Below, piece by piece: positions 46,251-58,868 of a stretch of 64,000 nucleotides of DNA. This DNA is from Sternotherus odoratus (lineage: Eukaryota > Chordata > Testudines > Kinosternidae), in NCBI GenBank assembly GCA_032164245.1, contig JAVMKO010000003.1, positions 93,247,890 to 93,311,889 on the forward strand, read 5' to 3'. Position 1 is the first letter of the stretch; the number at the start of each line of letters is the position of its first letter. A program made the position numbers and the translations under genes. The notes beneath the pieces were generated by a model. It was given only the letters and a program-made list of their open reading frames with translations, had not been told where the DNA came from and searched no databases.

Positions 46251-49200
46251 ACTGTTTGAGTATCCATTCAGTTGCACTTTTCAGTAATGCCAGGGGTGCC
46301 TAAGGTATATGGATAGATTCTCCAGTTAGTGTCTTACACAAATTAATTAATAACTAAGTGAGGAACAGGGAGGTGAGAGTGTGGATAATTAGGATTGCTA
46401 GTTTCTTTTGCATGAAGAGACCAAATTCTGAACCCGTTCTGCAGTTCCCAAGTTCAGGTTTACACTGAGTGTGTGGATAGATCTTATGGGAGAGAGCAAG
46501 AGCTTCCATTTCACTGGTTTTAATCCCAGAAACACTGAATTTATCACATACACTGAAAGGAGAGCTCAATTTTCACTCACTTCAGCAAGAGTAGAAATTT
46601 ACTGGGTACTTATTCTAGCATAATTAACTTTTAAGGTCACTTGCAACCCAAAGTGGTATTTCTAGCTAGCAAAACAGGATGCAACAGGGTGATATAAGGA
46701 AAGAAAGTGAGATTTGTACCAACGTTTAATATCACTTGTCTTTCACCTCTTGTAAACTCATCCGGATCTCCAAGCACAGACGTCAGCCACATGATCTCTT
46801 GACAAAGCTCAGAAAGATCTTTACTGAGAGAATGAATTGCTTTGTAACCTGTTAATTAGGGCTACTCAGAATTGGAAGATGCGAAAAGGCTCAAGAAGAC
46901 AGCACAATACATAAGCATAACTCACAAAAGTATTTTCTCAGTCAGGGGAAGAAAAAGGGTCAACCAGCCAAAATCTCTTTTAAAGTGTAGCTTTTTTTTT
47001 GTTAAAGATGCATTTCATATTCTTTCCATTGAAATCTATTAGAAGTAATATGTTTGATCCTGTTAATTACCAGGTGGGGAAAGGTTGTTCAGGCACTTTA
47101 TCTGAATTACTTTGGGAAGGACACCTTGCAAGATCAGACTCCAGTAAAGTTCAGTTTGAGTTTTGGGCTACAGTTCATGTTGGTTCTTGTTTTATCTGAA
47201 AGAGTTTGCCCATCCTTAATGCACCCTAAATTATGTAACAACCTTTCAGAAAGGAGCTGGAAATATTCATTCAGGTGAGTATGAAAGTGGGACAGGATTA
47301 AGACAGACAGTGTAAGTAACCCAACATTTCAGCGATGACCTACTGGACCAAGTCTTCCAAGAGAATCAAAGAGGGTGAATTTTGGATTCACTTGACAAGA
47401 TGGAAGGGATGGGGAGAGAAAGAGGTGAGTCAAATGGAGCACTAATCCCAAACACCACAATATCTTCTCTTGTAGCCAAAGCCCATCAGTTCCTGTTTAA
47501 GGTCCAAATTCTGCAAAGACTTATGCACCTACCAGGCAACTAGAATACATTACTTTGGAACCTGTTGTGGCACGGGAGGAGTGAATTGATAGACTTTGGA
47601 TGTGGGCCTTTTTGGTGAAATTGTCTGAAAGGGAAAAAGGAGAGTTTCCTTGACCCTCATGCTAAAAATATAATCCTAAAAGCAATTCCCTGCTGTGTCA
47701 GGGAGGAAGATGATAAATAAATGTGTACTGCAGCTAAATACTAAGCCAAATCCTGAGGTCCTTAATCAGTCTCCACCCAGTCTTTGTTCAGGAAAAGCTG
47801 CCTTCCTAAGTGAAAACAGACCAAGGACCTTGTGTTGTAGACATTAGATCATGCAAGAATTAAAATAATGGGATTGATTTGCTTCTACATCAAGCTTTAC
47901 CCAGCACAGGAATAGGGGCAGAGCATCATGGAGCCAGATTCAGCCCTTTGATTCTCATGACCAACCGGAGCCCTGATGCTGCTTGCTGTCAGGCAGTTGT
48001 GCAATTTAAAACAGGATTGCCACAGCCTGCCTCACCCAACATACCTCTTATGCTGTGAGGAGGGTAGGGTCAGAGACATAGGGCCTAAAGCCCGTCTGGA
48101 CAGGGGAAATATCAGCTGGCCAGTTGGAGCCAGATTCTGGTCACTTTTCACCTCCTGAGCCTGACTCATAATTTTTATTTGATGAATCCAACTATTCATC
48201 TGGAGACTGGATTGCCCACTCCCATAGGAAATCCTTGGGTGGTGGGAATAGGGTGGAGGGGCAGAGAGGAAATCTTTGTGTGACTCAGACCAAGAATATG
48301 GGGTCAGTTTTGGAGACTCCACCCCATAGGGTTTTGAAAGACTGGGATTTTCGAGCTGTGCTGAGATTTGTGAGCAGCATCAGTCAGTTCAAGTCTGACA
48401 TTTCGATCTCACCCTCCTCCTTCTCCAACAGGCACCTTTGGGAGGTCAGAAAATGCCACCAAAATGTCTACCAATGTCTCATGGATGCTCTGTTCATTTC
48501 CTGAAACAGGCACAAAAGCCAAAGCAGAAGAAGGTTCTTCAAATGGTGTCTCTGCCACATCGCTGGCTCTGGTTGTCAGAAGCATGCAAATCCAAAAGAT
48601 GGTGAAATAAACTGTGTTGGTGGGCTGTGACAACTTCCTGTAAAGTGCCATGTTTTCCCACAGAGGACCACAAACAAAGGGTTAGAGCACCCTGAGGAAG
48701 ACACTAGGAAGGCTGGGATAGGCTGGTTTGATTCAGGTCTGTGTAGTGCAGTTTAGATGCATGAGCACAGGTATGAGAATTGGGTCCAGAAATTCTAAAC
48801 TCAGGGTCAATATTCAGTGTGGAGGCTCAAACATGGACTTACAAACACCATGTTGGTGGGCTCATTTACACATTGCTTAATATTGCAATGCAGACTTACC
48901 CTGATTAGGCAGACAACTGTATCGTTCAATTCCCTCACAGGATGAGTTAGCAAGCCCTCCTGATGTGAACGCTTGTATGGGCAAACTTAAAATCCAGTTT
49001 CCCTGAATATTTGCATTTGTGACTTTAAAATCTGTTATGCAATCATTTGTACAAGTAAAATTCTATTATTTGCACATTTGCTGGGGTGAGAATGACCAAA
49101 GAAAATTCATGTAATGAGTTCAAACAGAGTCAGAGACTCTTTTGCCTTGTTCACCCTATTGAAAATAAACCTGAAGACCTGAAAAGCATTTGTTTCTTGG

Positions 49201-50399
49201 CTTAATGTGGGAGTCCTGTTGAATTTCTGTTCAACTCTGGTCCTATCATGAACACTGGTGCTAGTATTGTCAAAGAGGAGTTAAGGAAGTCAAGCACCAC
49301 TGAATGTCATATGGTGTTCCCTGAGTGGTCTGCGTTTTTGTTGTTTTTCTTCTATATATCCTAATCATAGCTTTTTCCTCGGGAAGGAATAAAAATATGA
49401 ATCAATGACTTTCTGAACATTTTAATGGATCTAAATTATAGTGAATAAAAAACGGTGCATCCATATCTGAACGTTTCCCTCTAATTCTAATTGGCAATGA
49501 ATCCCTTTTATGCTTCCTGCATTGTCATCTCTTTCAACAACATTAAATTCCAATTTGTTGACATCTGGTCCTACTCAAATCAAATCAGAGATGTTTGACA
49601 TTGTTGAGCTGTGCACAGTGCACTTCAGACAAACACCAGAGTTTAGACACAGCTCTTCAAACCCTACAAGCCATTCTTTTTCCTGCTGCAACCTAAACAA
49701 TAATTAGGGACCAATAGGAAAGCAAAAACGTGGGCCTGAGTCTTTCCATACTTATGCCAGTGTAAGTCAAGAATATCACAACTGAAGTCAATCGAGTTGT
49801 ACTAGTGAAGGAGAACCAACCACTTATTATTTTGTTATAGAAGCTTATTCCAGAAGATATGGAGATTTTAAGCACTCTAATTAGAATTCTTTATTAGCCA
49901 TACAGGTATCACACTAGTTTGTCCATAATTAGGGTTTAACTAAGGTTTCCATCATAACCCTCACTTTTGTCCTCTCTAAACTAATTTTCCCTAGACTAAG
50001 ACAATTCACCCAAAATTTTACAGATTATACAGGGATGAAACTTCTCTGGAATGTCTGAGGCAAGGCCAATAACACATTTGGAAGACATGAGATTTCAAAG
50101 TAGGAGATTATCTCACTTTTTGCATATTATCCTAACTTTTATTCTCTTATTATAAATCCAAAATGGACCAGTCACATAATTTGGTGTAACTTTTCAGTCT
50201 TCAAGAGAACTGAAACATTTTACTAGCTTTACAGGGCTTGGAGGGGAATTTTGTAGCTATGAGAAGTGAGTTTAATTTACAGTGAGAACCCCCATATAGA
50301 CCCTCATTCAGACTTCATAAAGGTCCTGAAATACTTAGATCTTTACACCTCTTAATGAAACAGTGTTTCAGTCTGAAGAAAGGAGATATGAAAATAAAG
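46251..50399. other. Long unique-looking stretch, nothing recognised
   Basis: I find no repeat family or protein motif. Short open frames on both strands (up to 96 codons) are no more than expected by chance. Confidence 0.4.
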
Positions 50400-50580
50400 G
50401 GAATATGGTGATGTAATAAGCAGAACACAGAAACAGGAGCCAGAAATGCCTGAATTATAATCTGGCTCTGAACTGATTTGTAATTGTTTGCCTCCATTTC
50501 CCCATTTGCAAAATTGAAATACAAAGTGGTTGTGAAGATTAGCTAGATAATGCTTTTACAGTGTTTTAAAAATTGTAGCA
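50400..50580 (-). repeat. MIR-like SINE
   Basis: ATTATAATCTGGCTCTGAAC, GCCTCCATTTCCCCATTTGC with AAAATTGAAATAC and GGTTGTGAAGATTAGCTAGA follow the order of a minus-strand MIR. Confidence 0.65.
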
Positions 50581-52915
50581 TGCTGTGTATTACTATTAAA
50601 TCTGACTATAGCAATTAAAGAATGCAACAAGAGGAGTCATTGTACTGGCAGAAGCTCTAGACGGCTCACCACAGAACTCGTGGCTCTGTAGGAGAGAGGA
50701 CCTTTGTGTCCTCCCAACTCTGGGATGCTCTAGAGGCCAAAATGGCCTCTACTGTAATCGAGCAACCAAAAGATCTCCACTAAGTTATGACAACCTATCC
50801 CAGGGAGTGACGGTAACACCCAGAAAGCTCACTCCTTCTATTCCTAGCATGTCCTCTATGCCGGGTTTGTGAGGGCATCTTTGTTGGGAAGGTCTGTCCA
50901 ACAATGTTTCCCCAACCAGCTATGGGGCTTTTATAGTCAGTGTACAGGGGCTGTAGTAGGAGTGCAAAATTGCACCCCGGGGATTTTCAAAAGTTAGATA
51001 GAATAGCTCAGCCTTTTCAAAAGTGAATATAAATCCCAGAAGAGCCCAAATGACATTGTAATCTAATGGCTGCAATACCTCAGTTTGAACCTTACTTTTT
51101 GCTATGTGGACATCTGTGCCAAGTTTCCAGCTCACAGTGAATTTTCAGGGCAACATTAACACTCCCTGAAATTAGGGGCTGACAGTGAAAATACTAGTCT
51201 ATGGCTAAATAAATGCTAATCTTGTCCTTGTTTACAGAGAGCCAGGGTGGGAGGATTCCAATAGTTTTCCCTCCAGCCCCTTGTGTGGTCTGTACAAGGA
51301 TAGAGACAGTGGCAGTCGCCATGCACATGTACCACGAGTAACACAACTTGTCTCAAAAGGAGTGAGATGGATGGGAATAGGCTCCTGGCTAACACACACA
51401 CTACCAGCCAGCTACAGCAGAGAGCACATACTGCGCCAACCCAAAGGAACGTGCAACATGAACACCATCCCTGGTACGCCAAGGATCTGTGGGAGGGAGC
51501 CAGAATCCCTCAGCATGGGGTGTAGGCCAGTCCAGAGTCACCAGCCAGGGAAGGAAAACTCAGAGTTCTAATTACAAGTCTCTTTGCATCCCTTTCCTCA
51601 TCGCGGCTTTATTTCCAAAACCAAAACCAGGAAAAAATAACTCATGCTGCTGGGTAATAACCAGCTGAGGCCTTGCCAACTTCAGCCAACTGACAGCAGA
51701 GTGGACACTGCCTTCTCCTCTGGTAGCCTCCTTTGCGCCAGCTTTCCATTTCATTTATTAATCCCATCCAGAGAAACCAGGCCTTCAAAGTCAAATGCCT
51801 TTACAACTTGTCACAGTGTGGCTTGACACTGACCCCACCGGAGGCCAGTAATTAAGTACCACAACTTGGCCCATACCCTTCAGTTCTGATACCGTGGATA
51901 CTACAGACCAAAAAACAAGCTTTTTTTTTCTTTTTGCCTAACTAGTCTAGACCCCCTTTATCAGAAATGGATTGCCTCTAGCCTTATAATTCTTCAGCAC
52001 TTTGACCAGACTAGTGTTAAATCACACAAGCAACGTGGCTTCCATTCCTTCTCAAGGGTGAGTATCGTACAGGACAAGTGACCCCTCAGGAGACTGTTGC
52101 TGATATTCAGCATAAATTGACTTTAGCTCAGCTCCATCTCACCTTCACAAATTCCAACATCTGACCACCCTATCTGATATTTATCCTGCTCCTCAGTGCT
52201 CACACTTGGCAGTGTTCTTTGTTGCTCTCCATATCTTCTGCCTTCTCAGGCCAGCAGCCTCTCAGGCATGCACACTTGAAATGGAAATTGAACCCTGGAT
52301 AATCTGGTAATCAAGCTATTGCACCTCACTGTGTAAATCAGTCTGAACCGCTGCTGTGTGCATTAAATGAACACTCATTGGGCTGCACAAACCTACAGAG
52401 TGACAGGTGGTTATTATTTCCATGGCTAATAGTCCTTTTTGGATTATACAAATTACAAGACGTAATACATCCTCTAAATGAAATAAGATTGGCCTGTCTT
52501 AGGAGAGAAACCCTGAACAATACCAGTAACAATACCTATGCTATGTAATACTGTTTACCTCATAAACACATTTTCCTGACACAAAGTGTTGGTTGACTGT
52601 ACCTCTCAGTTGGTTTTATAGGAATATTGGAGGTGAGCCATTCGTCATCAGCAGAGCGTCGGCCTGTCAATCATTACTTGCTGAGTGTCAAGAACATACA
52701 GTCATGTAAATTCACCTGCAAAGGAGCTGTCAAGTGTTGACAGAAAGAGACAGACTCACACCGCTAGAAAGAAAAGGCACAGATAATAACACCCAATAAT
52801 ATCCATCTGTGCACAATTGTGTCCTTCTGTTTTTTAAAAAAAAAAGCAGCAGCACAAAAATGATGATTACAACAACTTACCCGATTATCCTTTCTGGAAG
52901 TGTCCAAATCGCACA
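50581..52915. other. No recognised gene or repeat
   Basis: I can support nothing specific here. Confidence 0.35.
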
Positions 52916-53007
52916 GGGCCTGATCCTGCAAGCTGACAAGTGCCTTTTGGGAGGTGCTGAGCCCCCTCAGCTAGCTTGTATTACTCAGCCCTTACAGGAT
53001 TAGGCCC
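52916..53007. repeat. Short TIR repeat GGGCCTGATCCTGCAA
   Basis: The left end GGGCCTGATCCTGCAA and right end (minus strand GGGCCTAATCCTGTAA) are inverted repeats with an interior GAGGTGCTGAGC/CCCCTCAGC. It is a MITE-like palindromic repeat of 92 bp. Confidence 0.72.
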
Positions 53008-53579
53008 ACAGTAAGCCAGGGCAGGGAATCAACATGAATGCACCCTGCCAGACAAGGTCATGCTGCTGTTTATAAATGTGCTGTCAAAGGTACAGCAGTT
53101 AGCCACAGGGTGGGAATTGGCTGGAGAGCTGAAGCAAAGGGATCAATTGTTGCTAGTGACAGTGATAGCAAACGAGCAAAGATATGAATCTAAGGCAGTT
53201 GCAGGCAATGGGGCATCATACATGTATTTATAGGAGCTGTTCCAACCTTAACATGAATGAAATGGGCATTAAAAGGCCAGAAATGCCTGGAAGTGCCCCT
53301 GGGCAGTACTGATCCCTCTGCACAGCAATTGGCTTGCTGCCTTTACTATTACAGCCACCCTAGGGAGCTGGTATTGTGAAGGAAGAGAGAGAAAAAAAAC
53401 CTACACTCCTGTCAACCTCTCTTCCCTAGCCTTCTATTTAGGGGACAATGTTTAAATCCTTTGCTGAACAATCCCTAGAATCTGAGAGGGATTCTCAAAG
53501 TACAACAGCTAGTCTCATCTTTTGAAAATAGTCAGCTCTGAGTCACCACTTACATTGATTATTAGCATTACATACTTAA

Positions 53580-53745
53580 TGTGATACCGCTGGGTGGGTT
53601 ATCAGCAGTGGGGATTGAACCTGTGACTTCTGAATTTTAATACCTGAATCTCTACTGCCTGAATGAAAGAACCTGCTCCCTCTTAGCCAAAGCTGTACCA
53701 GGTTCACCACTAGAGGGAGACAGACTGCCACATTGAGTAGACAAA
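53580..53745 (-). repeat. Old interspersed repeat with tRNA-like B box
   Basis: On the minus strand CACAGGTTCAATCCCCACTG resembles a Pol III B box, and the opposite strand has ACCACTAGAGGGAGACAGAC at the other end. It looks like a decayed SINE. Family not identified. Confidence 0.4.
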
Positions 53746-54154
53746 GTTTACATATGCATTACACGTGACATAAATTCACAGAGTTCGAATCTGACTGATA
53801 GCAAGTCATAGTGTACGAGCAGATGCAAGATTTTCCTTTCCTGAGAACTTTCCAATGTGGCCAGCTAGGTAATTACTACTGTGTGAATTTGCCCCACAAG
53901 ACTAGAGCTGTTTAGAGTTTTCCAGGGAAGGGAAAGAACCATCCATCTATTTTTAATCTTACAAAGAGCATCAAATACCATCAGACAGACTCTAGAATCA
54001 TCATATAGGAAGATATAGCAGCTCAAGCTTTACTGGCTGTAAAAAAAACATGTGACACTTTTGATTTAACATGCCCAATGGCCATGCTTTTCCAGAAGTG
54101 ACTAATGATTAATGACTGTTTCTTCAGTTCTGGGGGGCCTGATGTGTGACACCT
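53746..54154. other. Nothing recognised
   Basis: No supported gene or repeat is visible. Confidence 0.35.
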
Positions 54155-54295
54155 TAAAGGGGCCTGATTTTCAGTAGTGGATACTCAGCACTTTATGAAA
54201 ATACCTGAGACACTCTTTTAGGTGGTCTCAAGCTTGGTCCCCAAAGTCTTGAGGCATCCAAAATCACTAGTCACTTTTAAAAATCTTTGCCAGGT
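54155..54295 (+). repeat. Dispersed repeat starting GGGGCCTGATTTTCAG
   Basis: GGGGCCTGATTTTCAGTAGT, TACTCAGCACTTTATGAAAA and GAGGCATCCAAAATCACTAG match a common short palindromic or SINE-like repeat of reptiles. Confidence 0.55.
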
Positions 54296-56164
54296 GTGTA
54301 TATTGAATCATACTCTAGAACATTGTATAGACAATGATACAGCTATGTCACAGAGCTGGTCAGTCTTCCCCTGCTGGCAACTCACTAGATAGCTGTGCGG
54401 GGATCCAAACCCTGAATCCACCATGTGCTCTAAGCAACCCTGGAGCTCAGCAGGCTGCAGCGCTGTTTCCTCGCCTGGCCACTCTGCCACAGTTCCTGGG
54501 CACCAGCTCTGAAATGGAGCTCCTCAGCCCACCTGCCTTAGGACTCCAAGGCCAGCACTGACCTCCAAGATATCTCACTAGCTTAAACACACCCTGTCCC
54601 AGAACTAGGCAGGCCATTCATCCAGTTTTAAGGTGTTTGTTTTTAAAAGGTTTGTTCCCTGTTTAAAACCGGACATGATTTTGTCCCTATCAAGGATGGG
54701 GGTACACCATTGTAAAGAGTGTATCGTTCCGCCACCACTGGCATGCCCTAGCATGTGCATCTGTGTGAGGTCACACTAGCGGAGGTAGGGCAGGGCACTT
54801 CTCATATTGGCATCCTCTTTGTGGTGTGACCTGGCATGCCCACTGCATGCAATGTTATGCCATTGGGGGCAAGATCATGCAGTTGGGGGTGGACTCATGC
54901 CATTCCGGGAAATACCAGAATGTCTGGTATTGTAGGATGTGAGAGTGGCCATTCTACCCAGAACTCCGCCTGAGTGTGAGCCTTATGGTTTCCCACTTCA
55001 AGGGGTCACGTGGAAGGCATAGCCTGTAACACACAGGAACTTTGCACAGAAGTCTAACACATCATTGTTCTTTACTTAATCACTCAAGATCACACAGGTC
55101 TATACGAAAATAATAAACCCTACACACATTTCTGTCTCTGTTTCCTCACTATACTTTGGACTAGGGGCATAGTTTTTTGGTCCCATCTAGAGTCCTTCTG
55201 GCTCCAGTGCATGGCTTGTGTTCTGAAAAATGGACCTTTCTCTATCATTCTAGATCATCTTGCTTCCCTTTCCCTTGGCCAGTCCATGTCCTTTCTTCAT
55301 CCTCCCCAAACTTCCTAAGTGTCTCCTACTCTCTTTTCTAGACACCTGGTTTCTTTGTCCTGTGTTTGGGAATTTTCCACTTTCCTAATCTGCCCCCAGT
55401 GCTCTGCAGGTGGGGAGGATAAAACTGTTTTTTTCTAGGTTGAGATCATCCATTCATCACTTGCATGGACGGCCCTTGAGTTCTAACCATCCTCCAGTGT
55501 ATCTGGTCTAGGAGGACGTGACACAGACCAGGACAGCCATGGCAGAATTCACATACATACATCAAGGAGATCAAAAATATAGCAATTTCATAAGAAGAAC
55601 AACTTCCCAATATCAATCAGAATTCATAGGATGTAAAATAGATTTCCTAAATCACCATGATTATTAGCTGTTCAATATTTTGTATAAATGACCTTTTGAG
55701 AGAATAACGGTCCTATAAGAATCATTACAAGGATAGTCTCATTATGATGGTTTGCAGCTCTGATGACAGTTCTCTGCTGAATTATTCAAAGAGATACTGC
55801 CCTGGAATATTACATAGAATATTACACACGCTCCCTTGCATTTCTCTTCTGCCTGAAAAAGCCTGTCACTTTCAATATCATCCCCCATACTTCAGCATCA
55901 TCAATTAATCTCAGTAACTGGTATTTTGCCCAGCAAAGGCATTCAATCAACAGGATCACCATACAAAACATCATATTTAAATACATTTTCATTCACCTAC
56001 AATTCCGGTGTGTGAGTAACACTATGATGGGTTAAACTTGACATGACTGTCCAGTGCTTGAATATATAATACAGACTCACTATGCTCTAAACCCAAAGAA
56101 GGATGGGGAGGGGGGGGGGAAGTCTTGGCATCTATATCTTCTCAATAGACACTGATTTAGCACC
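54296..56164. other. No recognised gene; possible old LTR-like sequence
   Basis: About 54960-55520 has repeat-like texture (a CT-rich stretch flanked by AATAATAAACC near 55105), but I cannot define ends or family. Confidence 0.3.
56102..56121. repeat. G-rich tract
   Basis: GGATGGGGAGGGGGGGGGGA is a short homopurine run, prone to length errors. Confidence 0.85.
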
Positions 56165-56253
56165 TAATACTCACACACATCAGAGTAACTCCATTGCTTT
56201 AAATGGAGTTACTCCAAATTTACACCGGTATAAGTGAGAAGAGAGTCAGGCCC
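56165..56253. repeat. Palindromic MITE-like repeat (GAGTAACTCCATT)
   Basis: Arms GAGTAACTCCATT (56183-56195) and AATGGAGTTACTC (56202-56214) pair perfectly around 6 nt. The unit continues to TTTACACCGG and ends GTCAGGCCC, the usual end of this repeat. A partial second copy follows at about 56298-56350. Confidence 0.75.
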
Positions 56254-56509
56254 ATATATCTTAGTAATATAACGGAAATTCCCTACACACCCATTGGATC
56301 AGATCCTGGTTACTCATGTAGTTACTCAGATTTACACCAGCTGAGAGAGAAATCCCTTGGAAGCTACGGCTAATGTATAATTTATTTAATTATTTTTAAT
56401 TTCAACAAACCATCTCTCCTAATGTCCTAGCCAGCAGGCTTTCTCTTCAGTGGAGCTATTTTAAGTGACTGTATCACACCAGCGCACAGAAGACAACACT
56501 AGTTACCCA

Positions 56510-56610
56510 CTAGTTAATGCTTCAAAACCTTATAGTTAGTCTTTAAGGTGCCACAGGACTCTTTGTTACCTCTGCTATTCCAGACTAACACGGCTACCTC
56601 TCTGATTCTT
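56510..56610 (-). mobile_element. Pol III SINE, 3'-truncated, with 12-bp TSD
   Basis: The head is at the right on the minus strand (AATCAGAGAGGTAGCCGTGT, then TAGTCTGGAATAGC) and the body reads GTGGCACCTTAAAGACTAAC. The copy stops after TAAGGTTTTGAAGCATTAAC, without the CTTTCGTGGGCTAA 3' half. A perfect 12-bp repeat ACTAGTTACCCA flanks it (56498-56509 and 56611-56622). Confidence 0.9.
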
Positions 56611-56622
56611 ACTAGTTACCCA

Positions 56623-58868
56623 GTCATTTCTGGCTAAGAGTCAGGGCATGGCAGCTAGTGGCCTTTAAACACCTGCATGACTTTGATCTTAGCTGCCTGA
56701 GACTCTCTCTCTCTTCCCCCTGCCCCCCGTACACTCCTGTGACAGAGGGGATCAGATGATCCATTCTCACCTGCAGTCCCTACATTGGAACATCTGGATG
56801 CTGCTGGAAGAGCATTTTTAGCAGTGTTGGTTGAAATTTTTTGACTGAAAAAAAAATTCATCCTAAAAATAGGATTGCATCAGAAACTAAGTTTTTCTAT
56901 TTTTCAACTAGAAATTAAAAAAGAAAAAGAAAAATGTCATTGTATGCTGGGCTCTCAAACTCTTTTGCAGTGTGAGGGGGCTAGGTCAGAGACAGAACGG
57001 GACAGACTGGGGTCAGCTGAGGATTGTTTCCATAGCACATGTATCCTGCAGAAATTCTGGCTTGCTCTGGACAGCAGAGCAGCCCGTAGGCAACCCTCAT
57101 GAAAATGCCTTTAATCAGAATACTCAGAGGCTGCTCTAACTTATGCCAAGGGCTATTTTAGCCCCTGCATCATCCCAGCAGCCATCTTCTCCCCTCCTCC
57201 CCCAGACCTGCATGCTGCCTTCTGTGCTAACTTCCTGGTACACCTCTGACAATCAGATCCCAGGCGTTTAAAATTGGACACTCGCAATTATAAGTGACTT
57301 TTGAAAACAGTGTAAGTGGCTTGCCTGAACTCAATGGCAGAACTGGGAATGTAATCATGTCCCTTACTCTAAACCACGCATTCTATGAACCCCCACAAAC
57401 TCTAAAATACTGCTGTGAAAATGGCTTCTCTCTCTAGAGTCTTTAACAAATTAAGAGTGTGTATGATGGTCAGGAAAGAACAATCATAAACTGAAAAGCT
57501 GTATTATACTAGCTGTTTGGCTGGACCGCCTCTTAACAGAGAGATTAGCACGAGGGCCAACCCTCTTGTCCCATTTGTGACTGCATGAGCAGATTACATA
57601 ACATCTCTGTGGCAACTACAACAATTGTTTACATGGAGCAGTACTATTAGGGAAGTATTTAATATGTTTTAACTTATTTTAATGCTATTTTGCAACTGAA
57701 AACAAGGACAAGGAGCTCAAATCACATAACCAGCCAGTTCTGCATGAAATGTTTTGTGGATCACAGTCTGGAAATCCGTTTATTATACTGTTGAAGTCCA
57801 AGTGATTGCCCTTCGCTTTCCAACCTTAACTAGAGAACAGAACGTACTTCACATGCACTTGATGAATTTCTCTATGATCTAAATTTAATTAAGACTGTAG
57901 GTCACATCCTAAGAGTGTGTAAATTCAAATAAGTCCACTGAAACCTAGTTTCTATAATCCACACTCTGAAGAACCACTAGTATAATACAACTAACAGAAT
58001 TATGATTGTTCTTTCATGACAATCATAGTCGACATTCCCATTATGAAATCAACAGCATTACAACAATTTACATCAGCCTGGGATCTGTCTCTGTAAGTAT
58101 AGTCTGAAACAATGTGTTTCTTTTTTCAGGATGGGTGAGTGTATATCACTGTGAGTGAACCTGCAATCAATAATAAGGCAACGTTATCATAGACAAGCAC
58201 ATCTATAGATTAAGCCACCCCCAAACTCTAGAGTAATCCAGGACAGTGGGAGGAGAAGGACATTATGAAATTGCGGGTTTAAGATTGAGAGAAAGGCTCC
58301 CTAATTTTGAATCTAGCCTGATGATGCCTGTGAGATTATATTCAGCAATAACTTTAAATTCCTATTAAGACAGGATAAATACTGAAATTAAAAGAAGAAT
58401 CTCTCCATTAACTTTAACAATAATATTTAAAACTAAACAATTATAAAAATTCATGGACAAAACCAAGGCATCATTCCTAGAAATACGGTGCGTCTTTTTA
58501 AAATAAAAATCCCCCAACACTTTTGTTAATATAACCAGGCAAGCATTTAAATTCAGCTTTCTTATCTTATCTTCAATTTTCTTATCTTGAGCTCTGCTAT
58601 CTTTCTCAAATGAGTTTTGGAAATGAATAATTATCAATGACACAGAAGCTCTGTGCTGGAATTCAGCCCAACATGGAAGCCAAATGATAATCTTTTTTTG
58701 ATAAATCTCTGATGTAAAGTCGAAGTTCCTGGCTCTTGTTTTATTTAATAAAGACTTTTTTTCTCTCCCTATGCCTGCCTTTTCTCCAGCTCAGGAGGAC
58801 ATTTGCTTTGCATGCACATCAGAGTATTGGCATCTTTATTGTGATCCCCAAATTGCTGTGATTATTAA
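56623..58868. other. No recognised gene; MIR-like fragment
   Basis: A MIR-like block lies at 57300-57395. A homopurine-rich stretch occurs around 56915-56935. I see nothing else. Confidence 0.4.
57300..57395 (+). repeat. MIR-like SINE fragment
   Basis: GTAAGTGGCTTGCCTGAACT, GGCAGAACTGGGAATGTAAT and CTCTAAACCACGCATTCTAT follow the MIR core order. Confidence 0.65.
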
